Source: Telopea speciosissima (taxonomy: Eukaryota > Streptophyta > Magnoliopsida > Proteales > Proteaceae). From it: a stretch of DNA of 64,000 nt. The translations under genes and the position numbers were made by a program. The stretch spans positions 25,269,784 to 25,333,783 of the forward strand of contig NC_057921.1 in assembly GCF_018873765.1 (NCBI RefSeq), read 5' to 3'. Under the pieces are notes generated by a model, which saw only the letters and a program-made list of their open reading frames with translations, ran no database searches and had not been told where the DNA came from. This document shows, one piece after another, positions 54,968-64,000 of this stretch (the stretch's first letter is position 1; the number at the start of each line of letters is the position of its first letter).

Positions 54968-56947
54968 ATGGAGAAACACGTTGTTCCAATTGAGATGATC
55001 AAATTGGAAAGCTTTAGTGGCTCTGAGTTCAGTTCTTGGAAAAGGAGGACTCAGTTTGGACTGAAGTACCTCAATATTTTCTACACTATAGTAAATAAAT
55101 TTTCTGATTGTACGGACCTAACTGAAGCCCAATGGATAAGTGATGAAGACTTTTGCAAAGACTACCTATTGAACTGCCTGTCAGATAGGCTGGCAGAGAC
55201 CTATAGTAAATATGAGACTGCAAAAGAGATTTGGGAAAACCTAGAAGCCCAATTCAAAAAGGAGGAGGATCTATCAAAAACTCACTTGGTTGACAAGTTT
55301 ATGGACTTCAAGTTTCAAGAAGATAAGGAGATACTTCCACAAGTAACAGACTTTGAGAACTTGAGAACAAAATTGAACCAAGAAAACATCCCCATTGTTG
55401 ATGCATTCTTAGTGGGTACAATTATCTTTAAGTTACCCTCTACCTGGCATTCCTTTAAAATTGAGATGCACAGAAAGAAAACACAAGTGGGGCTGGATGA
55501 TCTCAAACGGTTCATTAGAATCGAAGATGAGAACAGAGCCAGGAATAACTTGGAGATGGTGAAACAACAACAGGCATCTGCCAATTTGGTTTCACAACCC
55601 AAGAAATATCCTAGGCAGTCCAAGCCACCTAAGAAAGAACCCCAACAGTTGGAGGCCAAAAAGACTAATTTTAAAAAGAGGGGTAAGTGCCGCAACTGTG
55701 GAAAGTGGGGTCACTATGCATCTGATTGTAGGGGTCCTAAGAAAGGGAACACTGACACACCACAGAAGGAAGTTCACATGCTGGTGGGCAAGACTGAGCC
55801 TACTAACTTTGTTGCCATGATTGGCAAGGGTAAGGGGTTGACCAGTACATCTTCAGATTGGTGGTTAGACTCTGGAGAAACTTGTCATATTTGCAATAGC
55901 AAGGACCTGCTCACTGATGTTGTTCAAGTAGCAGAGACTGTCACTGTTGCAAATGGAGACATCGTGGAAGTGGCTCAACAAGGGACAGCGAACCTGGTTC
56001 TATCATCAGGTAAGATATTAACTTTGAAAAATGTTAAAATCTTTCTTGGTTTTGAAAAGAATTTAATTTCCATTGGAATTTTGCTTGATGCTGGCATGTC
56101 TATTACTTTTAGTAGTGGTAGAGTAACATTGTCTGTTAACTCCTTTTATTTTGGATGTGCTTATAATTTGAATGGTATGTTTAGGTTGAGTTTAGCTAAT
56201 GAGACAATAAACCAGGTCAACCATAATTCACTTGATCCCAAAATATTACATTGTAGGTTAGGACATGTGAACTATAGGAAAATGCTCAAACTAGCTAAAA
56301 CTCATAATTTACCATTAGAAACTTCAATTAGATTTAACAGATGTGAAGTGTGTGCTCAAACCAAAATAACTAGAAAACCGTTCAGACCGGTTTCTAGGAG
56401 CACTCAACTTCTTGAACTTATACATTCTGACATTTGTGACTTTAAAAGCTACACAACTAGAGGAGGTCGGAAGTATTTGATAACATTTATAGACGATTTT
56501 TCTAGATATTGTCATTTATACCTGTTAAAATCTAAAGATGAAGCTTTTGAAAAATTTAAAATTTTCAAGAATAGGGTAGAAAATCAATTGAACTTGAAAA
56601 TTAAAAGATTTAGAAGTGATAGGGGAGGAGAATACAAATTGACAGAGTTCAAGGAATTTTGTGCATCTGCAGGCATAATCCTTGAAACTACTGCTCCTTA
56701 CTCACCTCAATCAAATGGCATAGCTGAAAGAAAGAACAGGACGTTAACAGAGATGTTAAACTCCATGTTATTGACAGCTGGCATGCCCTCTTGCTATTGG
56801 GGAGAAGCTGTGTTGACTGCAAATCACATTCTAAATAGACTACCACATTCAAAACTGACTTCTACACCTTATGAACTATGGCATAATCATTCCTGTAGAT
56901 ATGACACTCTTAAGGTTTGGGGCTGTATAGCTTATGTTAGGATATAA
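54968..56947 (+). pseudogene. Element E gag-protease-integrase (659 codons open, then broken)
   Basis: The ATG at 54968 opens gag (MEKHVVPIEMIKLESFSGSE; domain about 1-200). The zinc knuckle CRNCGKWGHYASDC is at residues 241-254 and the protease WWLDSGETCHIC has D301. The pre-integrase HCRLGHVNYRKM comes next. The integrase core has D488, D551 and E587 (SDRGGEY; GIAERKNR), an intact D,D(35)E triad. A TAA at 56945-56947 stops the frame in the IN C-terminus, and a frame change follows near 57000. The N-terminal enzymes look intact; the polyprotein is cut before RT. Confidence 0.88.
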
Positions 56948-56985
56948 GACCCTAGGAGACCTAAGGTGGGAACTAGAACAAACAC

Positions 56986-58824
56986 TTGTGTATATCTAGG
57001 TTGTATGGAAGACATGTCTTTGCAGACCGGTTTTTGGATCTATCAACCAATGTGGTGATAGAATCTAGGGATGCTATATTCTTTGAGGATAAATTCCTTA
57101 GAGATAAAGGCCTGACCTTGCCTGGTTTGACTGAAGTGGTTACAGAATCACCTTTGGAATCTGAACCAATTGTTTCTGACACTACTCCCACAATGCTCCT
57201 TGAATCAGAATCTAGAAGAGTATCTACTAGAGATCGAGTACCCAAGAATTTTGGTGAGGATTTTGTGACCTACCATTTAGAGGCTGTTCCATCCACCTAT
57301 AAGGAAGCGATGAGATCTAGGGACTCCCTGTTATGGAAAGAAGCCATTGATGAGGAAATGAGCTCTTTAATACAGAATGAGACCTAGCACCTTGTTGATC
57401 TGCCTAGAGGGGCCAAGACAATAGGGTGTAAGTGGGTACTGAAGAAGAAACTTAATCCGAATGGGTCTATAGCCAGGTATAAAGCACGATTAGTAGCTAA
57501 GGGCTATAAACAGGTGAGAGGGATAGATTATTTTGACATCTACTCCCCGGTTTGCCATTTGGCAACAATAAGGATTCTTCTTGCCATAGCATCTATTGAG
57601 CACTATGTTGTGCATCAAATGGATGTAAAAATGGCTTTCCTTAATGGAGACCTAACAGAAGAAATCTACATGAACCAACTTGAAGGGTTTGTCATGGAAG
57701 GTTCTGGAAAAAGAGTTTGTAAATTAAACAAATCTCTCTATGGTCTTAAACAAGCACCTAAATTGTGGCATGAGAAGTTTGACAAGACAGTAAAGAGCCT
57801 TGGTTTTCAAACCAGTAACTCAGATAAGTGCCTTTATTTTTTGTCTGAGTCAAACAAGGTCGCGATTATTTGCTTGTATGTAGATGACATGTTGATTCTA
57901 GGTTCTGATCTCTCTGTAGTGAGTGACATTAAAGAAACCTTATCCAAAGAATTCGACATGAAAGATCTTGGTGTGGTAGACACCATTCTTGGGATGAGAG
58001 TAAGCTTCAGTGAGCAAGGGATCACCCTTAGTCAGACTCATTACATTGAGAAGCTACTTTCTAGTTGGGGATACAGTGATTGTAAACCGATTGAAACACC
58101 CTATGACTATAATAAACGGTTGAAACCTAACACAGGTGACACCGTGAATCAGTTAGATTATTCTAAACTAATTGGTAGTCTCATGTATACAATGAGTTGC
58201 ACTAGGCCAAACATAGCCTTTACGGTAGGCATGCTGAGTTGTTTCACTAGTAATCCTGGAAAAGAGCATTGGGATGCCCTATCGAGGCTAATGAGATACC
58301 TTAAGGGTACTCAAAGTTATGCTTTATGTTATACTGGACATCCTCCAACTTTGGAAGGATATTCTGATGCATCTTGGTGCTTAGATTTGGGAGACAGCAG
58401 ATCCACCAGTGGTTATGTATTTACACTAGGAGGAGCAGCTGTAGCATGGAAATCCAAAAGACAGACTAGTATTGCTCTGTCATCTATGGAATTGAAACTT
58501 TATGCTCTAGCTTCTGCGGGAGATGAAGCAGAGTGGATAAAGGATCTGATCATGGATATTCCATTAAGGAGTTTTAAGTTAAACTCTATATCTATATTCT
58601 GTGATAATTAAGCAACAAAGACAATTGTGAATAACTCACTCTTTAATGGTAAGAGGAGACACATCAGGTTGAAACAGGCCATGCTGAATTATAGAATAGA
58701 ACAAGGGATTATCACTTTGATTGATGTGAGATCGAAGGATAATACGGCAGATGCCCTTACAAAGGGATTGAACAAAGATCGAACATTCAAAATTACAGGG
58801 GAGATGGGATTAAAGACCATTTAG
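56986..58824 (+). pseudogene. Element E reverse transcriptase and RNase H (two nonsense codons)
   Basis: After the frame break the linker FLDLSTNVVIESRDAIFFED leads to KEAIDEEMSSLIQNET, where a TAG (57385-57387) stands for the usual tryptophan. RT continues with GCKWVLKKK, HQMDVKMAFLNGDL, LYGLKQAPKLW and Y-V-D-D at 57877-57888, all intact. RNase H reads YSDASWCLDLGDSRSTSGY and SSMELKLYALA. A TAA (58609-58611) interrupts CDN-ATKTIV, then the end reads HIRLKQAMLNYRIEQG and DNTADALTKGL to 58824. Confidence 0.88.
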
Positions 58825-59659
58825 TCAGGTCTTAACCTAACCCAATATTATTTTGAATTATTCGAATCTCATCTAGCCTTGGTAAGCATTCGGGACAGTT
58901 TACATGTTTCAGATAACTTAGTTAGGTTACTAAGTATGGGGGTTTGTGAAACCATTCCAAACTTGATGGTGTAGCAAATTTTCATGTGAAGTCTCCTTAC
59001 TTTGTTATTCCACAAAGGAATATGAAAAATGTCTGATATGTCATTTCAAATTTGATGACATGTCTTTCATAGTATGGTGTACCATTCCAAATTTGATGAT
59101 ACAACATAAATCTATGACTGATATGATGAATACAGTATTCCAAATGGAAACATGGTATGGTCCTTATGATAGAGACTATATAGGATCGAGTTCTTATAAA
59201 GAAACTTGATGATGATGCTTATTGTTTTTTGATTTACCTTCAGCCATATATGAAATGTACTAAGTTCTTATTGTTGAACTAGATACTATTGTGCAAATGA
59301 TTGAATTCATAATATCTTACGAAATTCATATTTGACAAATTACAGAGAATGGCGAAGATGGAGGAGAACGGTTGAATCTGGATCTCGATGAGGATGACTT
59401 ACTTGATGAGTAAAGTCACATGGATTGCAAGGACTTTTCCTTTTGATTATTTCTTTTGGTTTAGCCACTTGCATGTGGAACTTCGGATTTATTGTTGGGT
59501 TTAGTTTTGATCTAAAACCCTAGTTTTATTTCTTGAAGTTTACTTATTCCTTATTTGATTTATTGGATTATTGATATTCAATTTATATTGATTCAATTAC
59601 TGATTGAACAATGGTTCCTATACATGTGTAATGGATATATGTAGAACATAGGAGGAGAT
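58825..59659 (+). other. Element E 3' noncoding region
   Basis: About 835 bases without a gene. A degenerate internal repeat around ATTCCAAATTTGATGA (near 58953, 59047, 59083) is visible. Ends in the purine tract before the LTR. Confidence 0.6.
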
Positions 59660-59877
59660 TGTAAGGGTATTTATGTAATATCCCTTCATATATTCTAATA
59701 TAATCCTACTTGTGTTAATGCCCAGGCTGTGAGGGGCAATCTAGTAATTAGCCCATCTGACCTAAACCCTAGTTTCCCTATATATACTAGCTGGAGGCAG
59801 CAGTCTGGGTATTCCAAACTAGATACTCAGGGTGTAATGCTTTAAGCAACCTTGTGCTTAAACCCTAAACCCTAACA
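59660..59877 (+). repeat. Element E 3' LTR
   Basis: 218 bp, one difference from the 5' LTR. Ends with the same AAACCCTAAACCCTAA block and CA, followed by GGGGT. Confidence 0.92.
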
Positions 59878-60318
59878 GGGGTCACATTGTCGGACGCCCC
59901 AAGATGGGTAGAAGGATCCTCTTTCACTCCCCACTTCTAAATATTGAATAGGGTTGGAGAGAATTTCATTCGTTTCCAAAGGTGGAGACCTGATTTTAAT
60001 GTCAATGAAGAACAAATTGTGACCAAGTTGGTTTGGATCAGGTTCCCTTATCTTCCTTTTGAGAACTAGCACGAGTAAATTCTATTATCACTGGCCGAAG
60101 CGATTGGCAGACCAGTAGCTCTAGATTGGTGTACTCTTGTTGCTTCAGTGGAAGGTTATGCTAGGATTCTTGTGGATGTTCCGCTCACGGGTCCGAGATT
60201 GAATGATATTCAGTTCCCTATATTTTTAAGCAATCTATTGTTTTCTAAGACATGTCGTTGAAGTGCAGCTGTTGCAAAAGGGTTGGGTATCTGATCTCGA
60301 ATTGTTGTGATTTTATAT
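59878..60318 (+). pseudogene. LINE G right end: RT remnant (minus) joined to an ORF1 DUF4283-like fragment (plus)
   Basis: The first about 60 bases on the minus strand read GSFYPSWGVRQCDP, the RT stretch just upstream of the element E insertion. From about 59945 the plus strand reads an ORF1-type region: FNVNEEQIVTKLVWIRFPYL, then AIGRPVALDWCTLV and GYARILVDVPLTG, as in DUF4283 proteins of plant L1 ORF1. It ends with a Cys-rich CSCCKRVGYLISNC, like the CCHC knuckle that follows DUF4283. Stops and a frame change break it. The opposite orientations of the two parts indicate a 5' inversion. Confidence 0.75.
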
Positions 60319-60732
60319 ATATAATGATATGACCAAAAAATTATTGGGGATCATGGAAAATTGATAAACCTAGGTCTAAACTACCTATATTTTTGAAAGT
60401 GGTATCTGATGACATTGAAATCAGGTTAATCAGAGTTCCAAATTAATATTCCATTTTGAGGGCCTTCATTGCAGACATATATATAACATAGGCATATATG
60501 TATCCTTTTTTTTTTTAGTAAATTATTGATATATCTGCAAAACAAATATATATATATATATATTGAGGGCCATCATTGGCCGACAATGCTATGACCAAAA
60601 AAATGTTTAGGGGCCATGGAAAATTGATAAACATTAGTCTTAACTACCTTTTTTTTTTTGTTAATGTTCCAATTCGAGGCCCCTCATTGGATATATATAT
60701 ATATATATATTATCTAATATACATTAATATTA

Positions 60733-60771
<39 letters not shown>

Positions 60772-61159
60772 GCTTATAATTATGAAAAATATTTTTTCAT
60801 ATATATGTTAAAAAAAATACATATAACTATATATTTATATAGTTATAGTTTTTATAACGGTAACTATGTATCTATATATGACCACAGTTTTTAGAAAGTG
60901 CGGCTAGAAGAATGGTATATGACCATGATTTATAAAAACCGCGTCTAAAGGACTAGTAAATACCTACAGTTTATAGAAACCACGGCTAAAGGACTAGTAA
61001 ATTACCACAATTTATAAAAGCCGCGGTATATTTGCAACCCTGGAGTACATTTTACTGCATTTTATAAAAACCGCGGCTAAAGAGTATCTTTCACAGTTCT
61101 TAGCAACCGCGGCTAAAGTCCTCCACCCAAGTGTGGTTTTTGGGCACTTTTTTGTAGTG
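60319..61159. mobile_element. Terminal part of a CACTA-like (En/Spm) DNA transposon
   Basis: The right end reads CACTTTTTTGTAGTG, the reverse of CACTACAAAAAAGTG, matching CACTA termini. Inside it are repeated subterminal words, AACCGCGGCTAAAG and variants at about 60933, 60977, 61017, 61067 and 61107, as usual in this superfamily. A segment (ATGGAAAATTGATAAAC) recurs at 60353 and 60617. The left terminus and transposase are not in the window. Confidence 0.7.
60690..60770 (+). repeat. Compound (TA)n-(TG)n-(TA)n microsatellite
   Basis: TA runs at about 60690-60709 and 60756-60770 enclose a (TG) run at 60733-60754. The ORF that crosses it is an artefact of the repeat. Confidence 0.9.
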
Positions 61160-61301
61160 TTCCTTAACCCATGTAATATTCTCTAGAGAAAGTCTTCTTC
61201 TGTTGGCAACTCTAGCTTATCGCATTATGCCGCAAAATGTTCGCACACCATGTTTGGGAAGTGGGAAGTAGCTTTATACAGTATGTCATGAGCTGTGGAC
61301 A

Positions 61302-62099
61302 TTAGCTCAAGATGTCTTGAACTTGATAGAAGATGCTCATATTCCATTTGTCAAAGTCTTCCCCTTTGATGTACCACACCCTTCTTCGATTTACTAGAGA
61401 CCCTACTTCTTCATCGTCGCTTCTTCCTTCATCTTCTTGAGGGATAGGTTGAATGAAGTCTGTTGAGTCTGCTTCATCATCATCAACTCCGATGTTATTT
61501 ATCCACTGTAGGGTTTCAACGGAGAACTCATCTTCAGATTGCAGCTCAAAGTCTTCTTCTTCACTATCGTCAGTCCCTCCTCTCATCTAGATAAGGAAAG
61601 TGTCTCTAGATAGAGTTTCACCAATGGCTAGTGCAGATACAGCTTGGATCAGACTCAGTGTAACCTCTTCAATTGTTCTCATGCTGTCTTCAGACGACCC
61701 CTCCCCAATGGGTTGAATATGAACTATGAAATCTTCTTCACCTTCTGAATTCTCCACATATGCCATGTGACCGATCTCATAGTCGGTGAACCCAAATGCT
61801 CTTAGTTACGCATTGGGTCCGAGGCTATCAAGTCCATTCTCTAAAAACTCAAGCTTCATCATTCAATGGTCCGAGGCGAGGCCTTTCCCTCGGTCACAAT
61901 GTTGTCCGCCTCCTCTGAACTTTTCGTTGCAATTTGTCCTTGTACAGTAAACACATACCATCATTCTCTTTGCTCTCCTTTTCCAAGCATGCATGCTCTG
62001 GCCACGAAATGGCGTTAGCTGACTTTTGATCATCTCTTCTTTGTACATTTCTTTCAGGAAATTACTGATATTGGTCCTGCCTTCTATAGGAAGATCCAT
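61302..62099 (-). pseudogene. Unrecognised acidic coding-like region downstream of gag
   Basis: Two open stretches, 61863-62099 (RAKRMMVCVYCTRTNCNEKF) and 61302-61586 (DDSEEEDFELQSEDEFSVET; DDDEADSTDFIQPIPQEDEG), with a readable bridge between them (GFTDYEIGHMAYVENSEGEE) broken by stops. The composition is strongly acidic. I know no domain that fits. It may be the gag-protease linker of this element family. Confidence 0.4.
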
Positions 62100-62137
62100 C
62101 TACCACATGAGACAGACTTTGTCCCTCCATATTGTTC

Positions 62138-62539
62138 TCAATCCCTAAAAGGAGCCTTCACAGGCCAAATTAGAGTGGTTGGGTCCAAACCCATTATCCC
62201 TTCTTCCAAAGCATTCACAGATCTCATGGACGATCTTGAGGAGTTGAGTTCATCTTCATCAAATGAACCATTCAGGATGGCAAATGTTTCCAATATCTTA
62301 CACCTCTGAGGGTATAGATATTCATGATATAGTCCATGTAGATTCTCTAAGATTATCTCAACTTGCTCTTCCTCTGTTAGAGGGGTGTGCATCCTTTTGG
62401 CTTCTTTGCAGAACTCTCTGACGAAATCGGAGACCCCTTCACTTGGCTCTTGCTTTAGTGCCTCCAATTCTTTTCTTTTCTTCTTACTCTCCTCAATTTT
62501 GGCTACTAGGATAGCTCTATAGGTTCGAGTGTCCATCAA
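62138..62539 (-). pseudogene. Second gag-core-like unit
   Basis: Residues such as KELEALKQEPSEGVSDFVRE and QVEIILENLHGLYHEYLYPQ match the first gag core (RELETVRQGANKGFSNFIMR; QVEIILENLHGEYHDRLYCQ). Both are followed by a DPT-LI-PVK stretch (DPTVLIQPVK near 62580; DPTTLIWPVK near 62160). It is therefore a diverged duplication of the gag core within one element, or a second related element joined in line. Confidence 0.7.
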
Positions 62540-62764
62540 CTTTCACACTCTCTTCACAGGTTGGATCAGAACCGTTGGGTCCTTAAAGAGAACATCCACT
62601 TGTAACATGTTTACTCCATGATCTGGTAGAGGGTTGGTAGTCACATAAGGGTGTTGACCTGTCTTCAATTCAATTTTCCTGACATCTATCAAGTCTTGGA
62701 TTACATGCTTGAGGTGTATGCATCTATCTGTCTGATAACCCTTCTAATTATGGTAATAACAGTG

Positions 62765-63936
62765 TCACTCTGACTTATATCCTGGATGTGGATTGGCCGT
62801 GTTCACGGGCCGTGGTGGTACAACATCCAACATCCCTTCCCTCTTGAGTTTGGAGAAAATGCAAGTGGGTGTCATACTGCCAAAGGTGAACTGTCTGGGA
62901 GGAGTTGACTGCTCAGCCTGGATCACCAGAGGAGCAACTGGTGGTGAAATTTGCTTCTCTGTGTATTGAAGGGTAGTAACTGCATTCACTTCGGGGCCTT
63001 TCCCTCTTCCTCCTCTGTTGTTCTTGCCAGAATAAGATCCGGAAGCCTCCTTGGTTAAAGTCTGGGCTTGTTTCTCTTTAAAGAGCTTGTCCTCAATGTG
63101 CTTCCCAATGGCTATGAGTGCTTCAAAGGTCTTGATGTGTTGACAGTAGAGGCGATCATGGTACTCTCCATGTAGGTTTTCCAATATGATTTCAACCTGT
63201 TTTGATTCATTCGTCTGATTCCACATCTTGGATACCTTTTCATGGAACCTCATGATGAAGTTAGAAAACCCCTTGTTGGCTCCTTGCCTCACGGTTTCCA
63301 ACTCACGCCGGGTGATGTCCACTTAAGTGTTGTAAGATTACTATTTGGTGAATGCCTTCACAATTTCCTGAAGCTTGAGTCTGAGTTTTGTCCAATTGGG
63401 TTAGGCACCTCAGAGTTGATCCTGCCAACGAGTAAAGGAATGCTTATCCCATTTGATTTTCTGTGAGACTCCATGACTTGGCTACTTTAATGAAAATATT
63501 CAAGTGAGCTCGGGGATCTCCTGTCCTGTCGAACTTGTCAAGCTTCTATTTGAAATCCTCGGGTATTCTTTCTCCAACGAAGCAGATCATGTCTTCTTCT
63601 GGTTTCTGAACAACCTTTCCTTTCATTGTTACTTCGAGCCTCTCAACTTTCTCCCTCATTTGCTTCTCCCTTTCCATTTTCTGGTGGGTCTTGGTGAGCA
63701 TTGATGGCTACATCCTCTTCTTCTATTATGATCCTAGGGTATGCCCTAGACATCATTGGGGACACCCTGGGCTCTCCGGGGGTTGGTGCATTATCTGCTC
63801 GAGATTGACCTTGCATTGACTGGACCAATTGCGCAACTAGCTGTTTCATCTCTGTCATGTCCCTTCGCATGCTAACCATTTCCTGACTTAGTGCTTCTTC
63901 TGAAGAATTGGCCTTCGGCGGATCCATGGTGCACAT
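62765..63936 (-). pseudogene. Tat-like gag, first copy (broken)
   Basis: Start MCTMDPPKANSSEEALSQEM at 63936 opens a coiled-coil-like N-terminus (SMRRDMTEMKQLVAQLVQSM). Then follow IPEDFK, KLDKFDRTGDPRAHLNIFIK and KSWSLTENQMG, interrupted by TAG and TAA at about 63548 and 63446 and a frame change near 63400. The core ends VEIILENLHGEYHDRLYCQH and LIAIGKHIEDKL. A basic Gly/Arg stretch (NNRGGRGKG) follows. It ends at 62765 just before a Cys/His stretch (CYYHN...DRC). Confidence 0.8.
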
Positions 63937-64000
63937 AACAGGAGGTGACCTTGTTGGACTTTGTGTCGAGGGACTAGAACCAGAATTTTTAACTAGCTTA

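Larger units (their letters stand above)
53925..59877 (+). mobile_element. Element E: young Ty1/copia retrotransposon in LINE G
   Basis: LTRs 53925-54142 and 59660-59877 are both 218 bp, TGTAAGGG...CCTAACA, and differ at one base (TATGTTC against TATATTC). The target duplication is GGGGT at 53920-53924 and 59878-59882. Gag, protease, integrase, RT and RNase H lie in normal order at 54968-58824. A purine tract (AGGAGGAGA) precedes the 3' LTR. Despite its youth it carries several stop codons and one frame break. Confidence 0.92.
44101..60318 (-). mobile_element. LINE G: plant L1-type element split by two LTR retrotransposon insertions
   Basis: Pieces are 44101-45151, 52522-53924 and 59878-60318. 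The left end is a T run (44101-44112), a reversed poly(A) tail. Going up the minus strand one meets the RNase H-like domain, the zinc-binding tail, and the RT C-terminal half. Element E lies exactly between the codons of the RT block GVRQCDP and LSLFIFILCS. Elements H and E are marked by GGGAC and GGGGT duplications. At the right end the polarity flips: an ORF1-type segment reads on the plus strand. No full ORF survives. Confidence 0.82.
61160..64000 (-). mobile_element. Ty3/gypsy (Tat-like) element, gag end only, running off the right edge
   Basis: The minus strand from 63936 to about 61302 reads gag and adjoining sequence in order, so the 5' LTR must lie beyond 64000. No protease, RT or LTR boundary is visible to the left; the element is truncated or rearranged before the CACTA end at 61159. 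Confidence 0.7.

Noticed and set aside
60576..60779. ORF across the TA/TG microsatellite
   Set aside because: Its protein is only runs of isoleucine, tyrosine, valine and cysteine from the repeat.

Overview
The window is nuclear DNA of a flowering plant. It holds one intact host gene, a G-type lectin receptor-like kinase (40218-42656, minus strand), inside a deep nest of LTR retrotransposons, LINEs and small DNA transposons. The kinase class, hAT/Mutator/CACTA-type elements and plant retroelement lineages (chromovirus, Athila/Tat, Ty1/copia, plant L1) fix the kingdom. I cannot name the species.

Left nest (1-36388). A decayed Ty3/gypsy chromovirus (T) enters from the left with gag-pol at 131-4915. 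Its 3' LTR is cut into three pieces: 4927-5205, 23211-24046 and 32530-34217. Cut 1 is element A (5206-23205, 5-bp duplication ACCTT), a long-LTR element without coding capacity. A is itself hit by a LINE fragment (5561-6598) and by a minus-strand Athila-like element C (13646-22744, duplication GGAGC) with nearly complete protease-RT-RNase H-integrase. Cut 2 is element B (24047-32524, duplication GGGAC), an Athila-like relative of C that carries only gag and protease. T itself sits in an older Athila-type LTR whose right part is 34218-36388 and which contains a hAT-type MITE.

Gene island (36389-44100). The kinase gene has a truncated tandem copy of its 3' end at about 37782-38700. That copy was later hit by a 171-bp Mutator-like MITE, and the intact copy preserves the empty site. 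A hAT-type MITE lies about 600 bp upstream of the gene and a roughly 120-bp direct duplication follows it.

Right nest (44101-64000). A minus-strand LINE (G) is split by an Athila-type solo LTR (H, 45152-52521, duplication GGGAC), which contains a rearranged Copia element D (46096-50463, duplication ATCTC). G is also split by a young Copia element E (53925-59877, duplication GGGGT; its LTRs differ at one base of 218). One end of a CACTA-like transposon follows, then the broken gag region of another Ty3/gypsy element on the minus strand, which runs off the right edge.

The most unusual pattern is recurrent internal inversion at element ends. B ends in an inverted LTR, C has its primer-binding site and leader inverted, D has its whole gag-protease block inverted with a second inverted PBS, and LINE G has an inverted 5' segment. 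I found no tRNA, rRNA, CRISPR array or prokaryotic feature.
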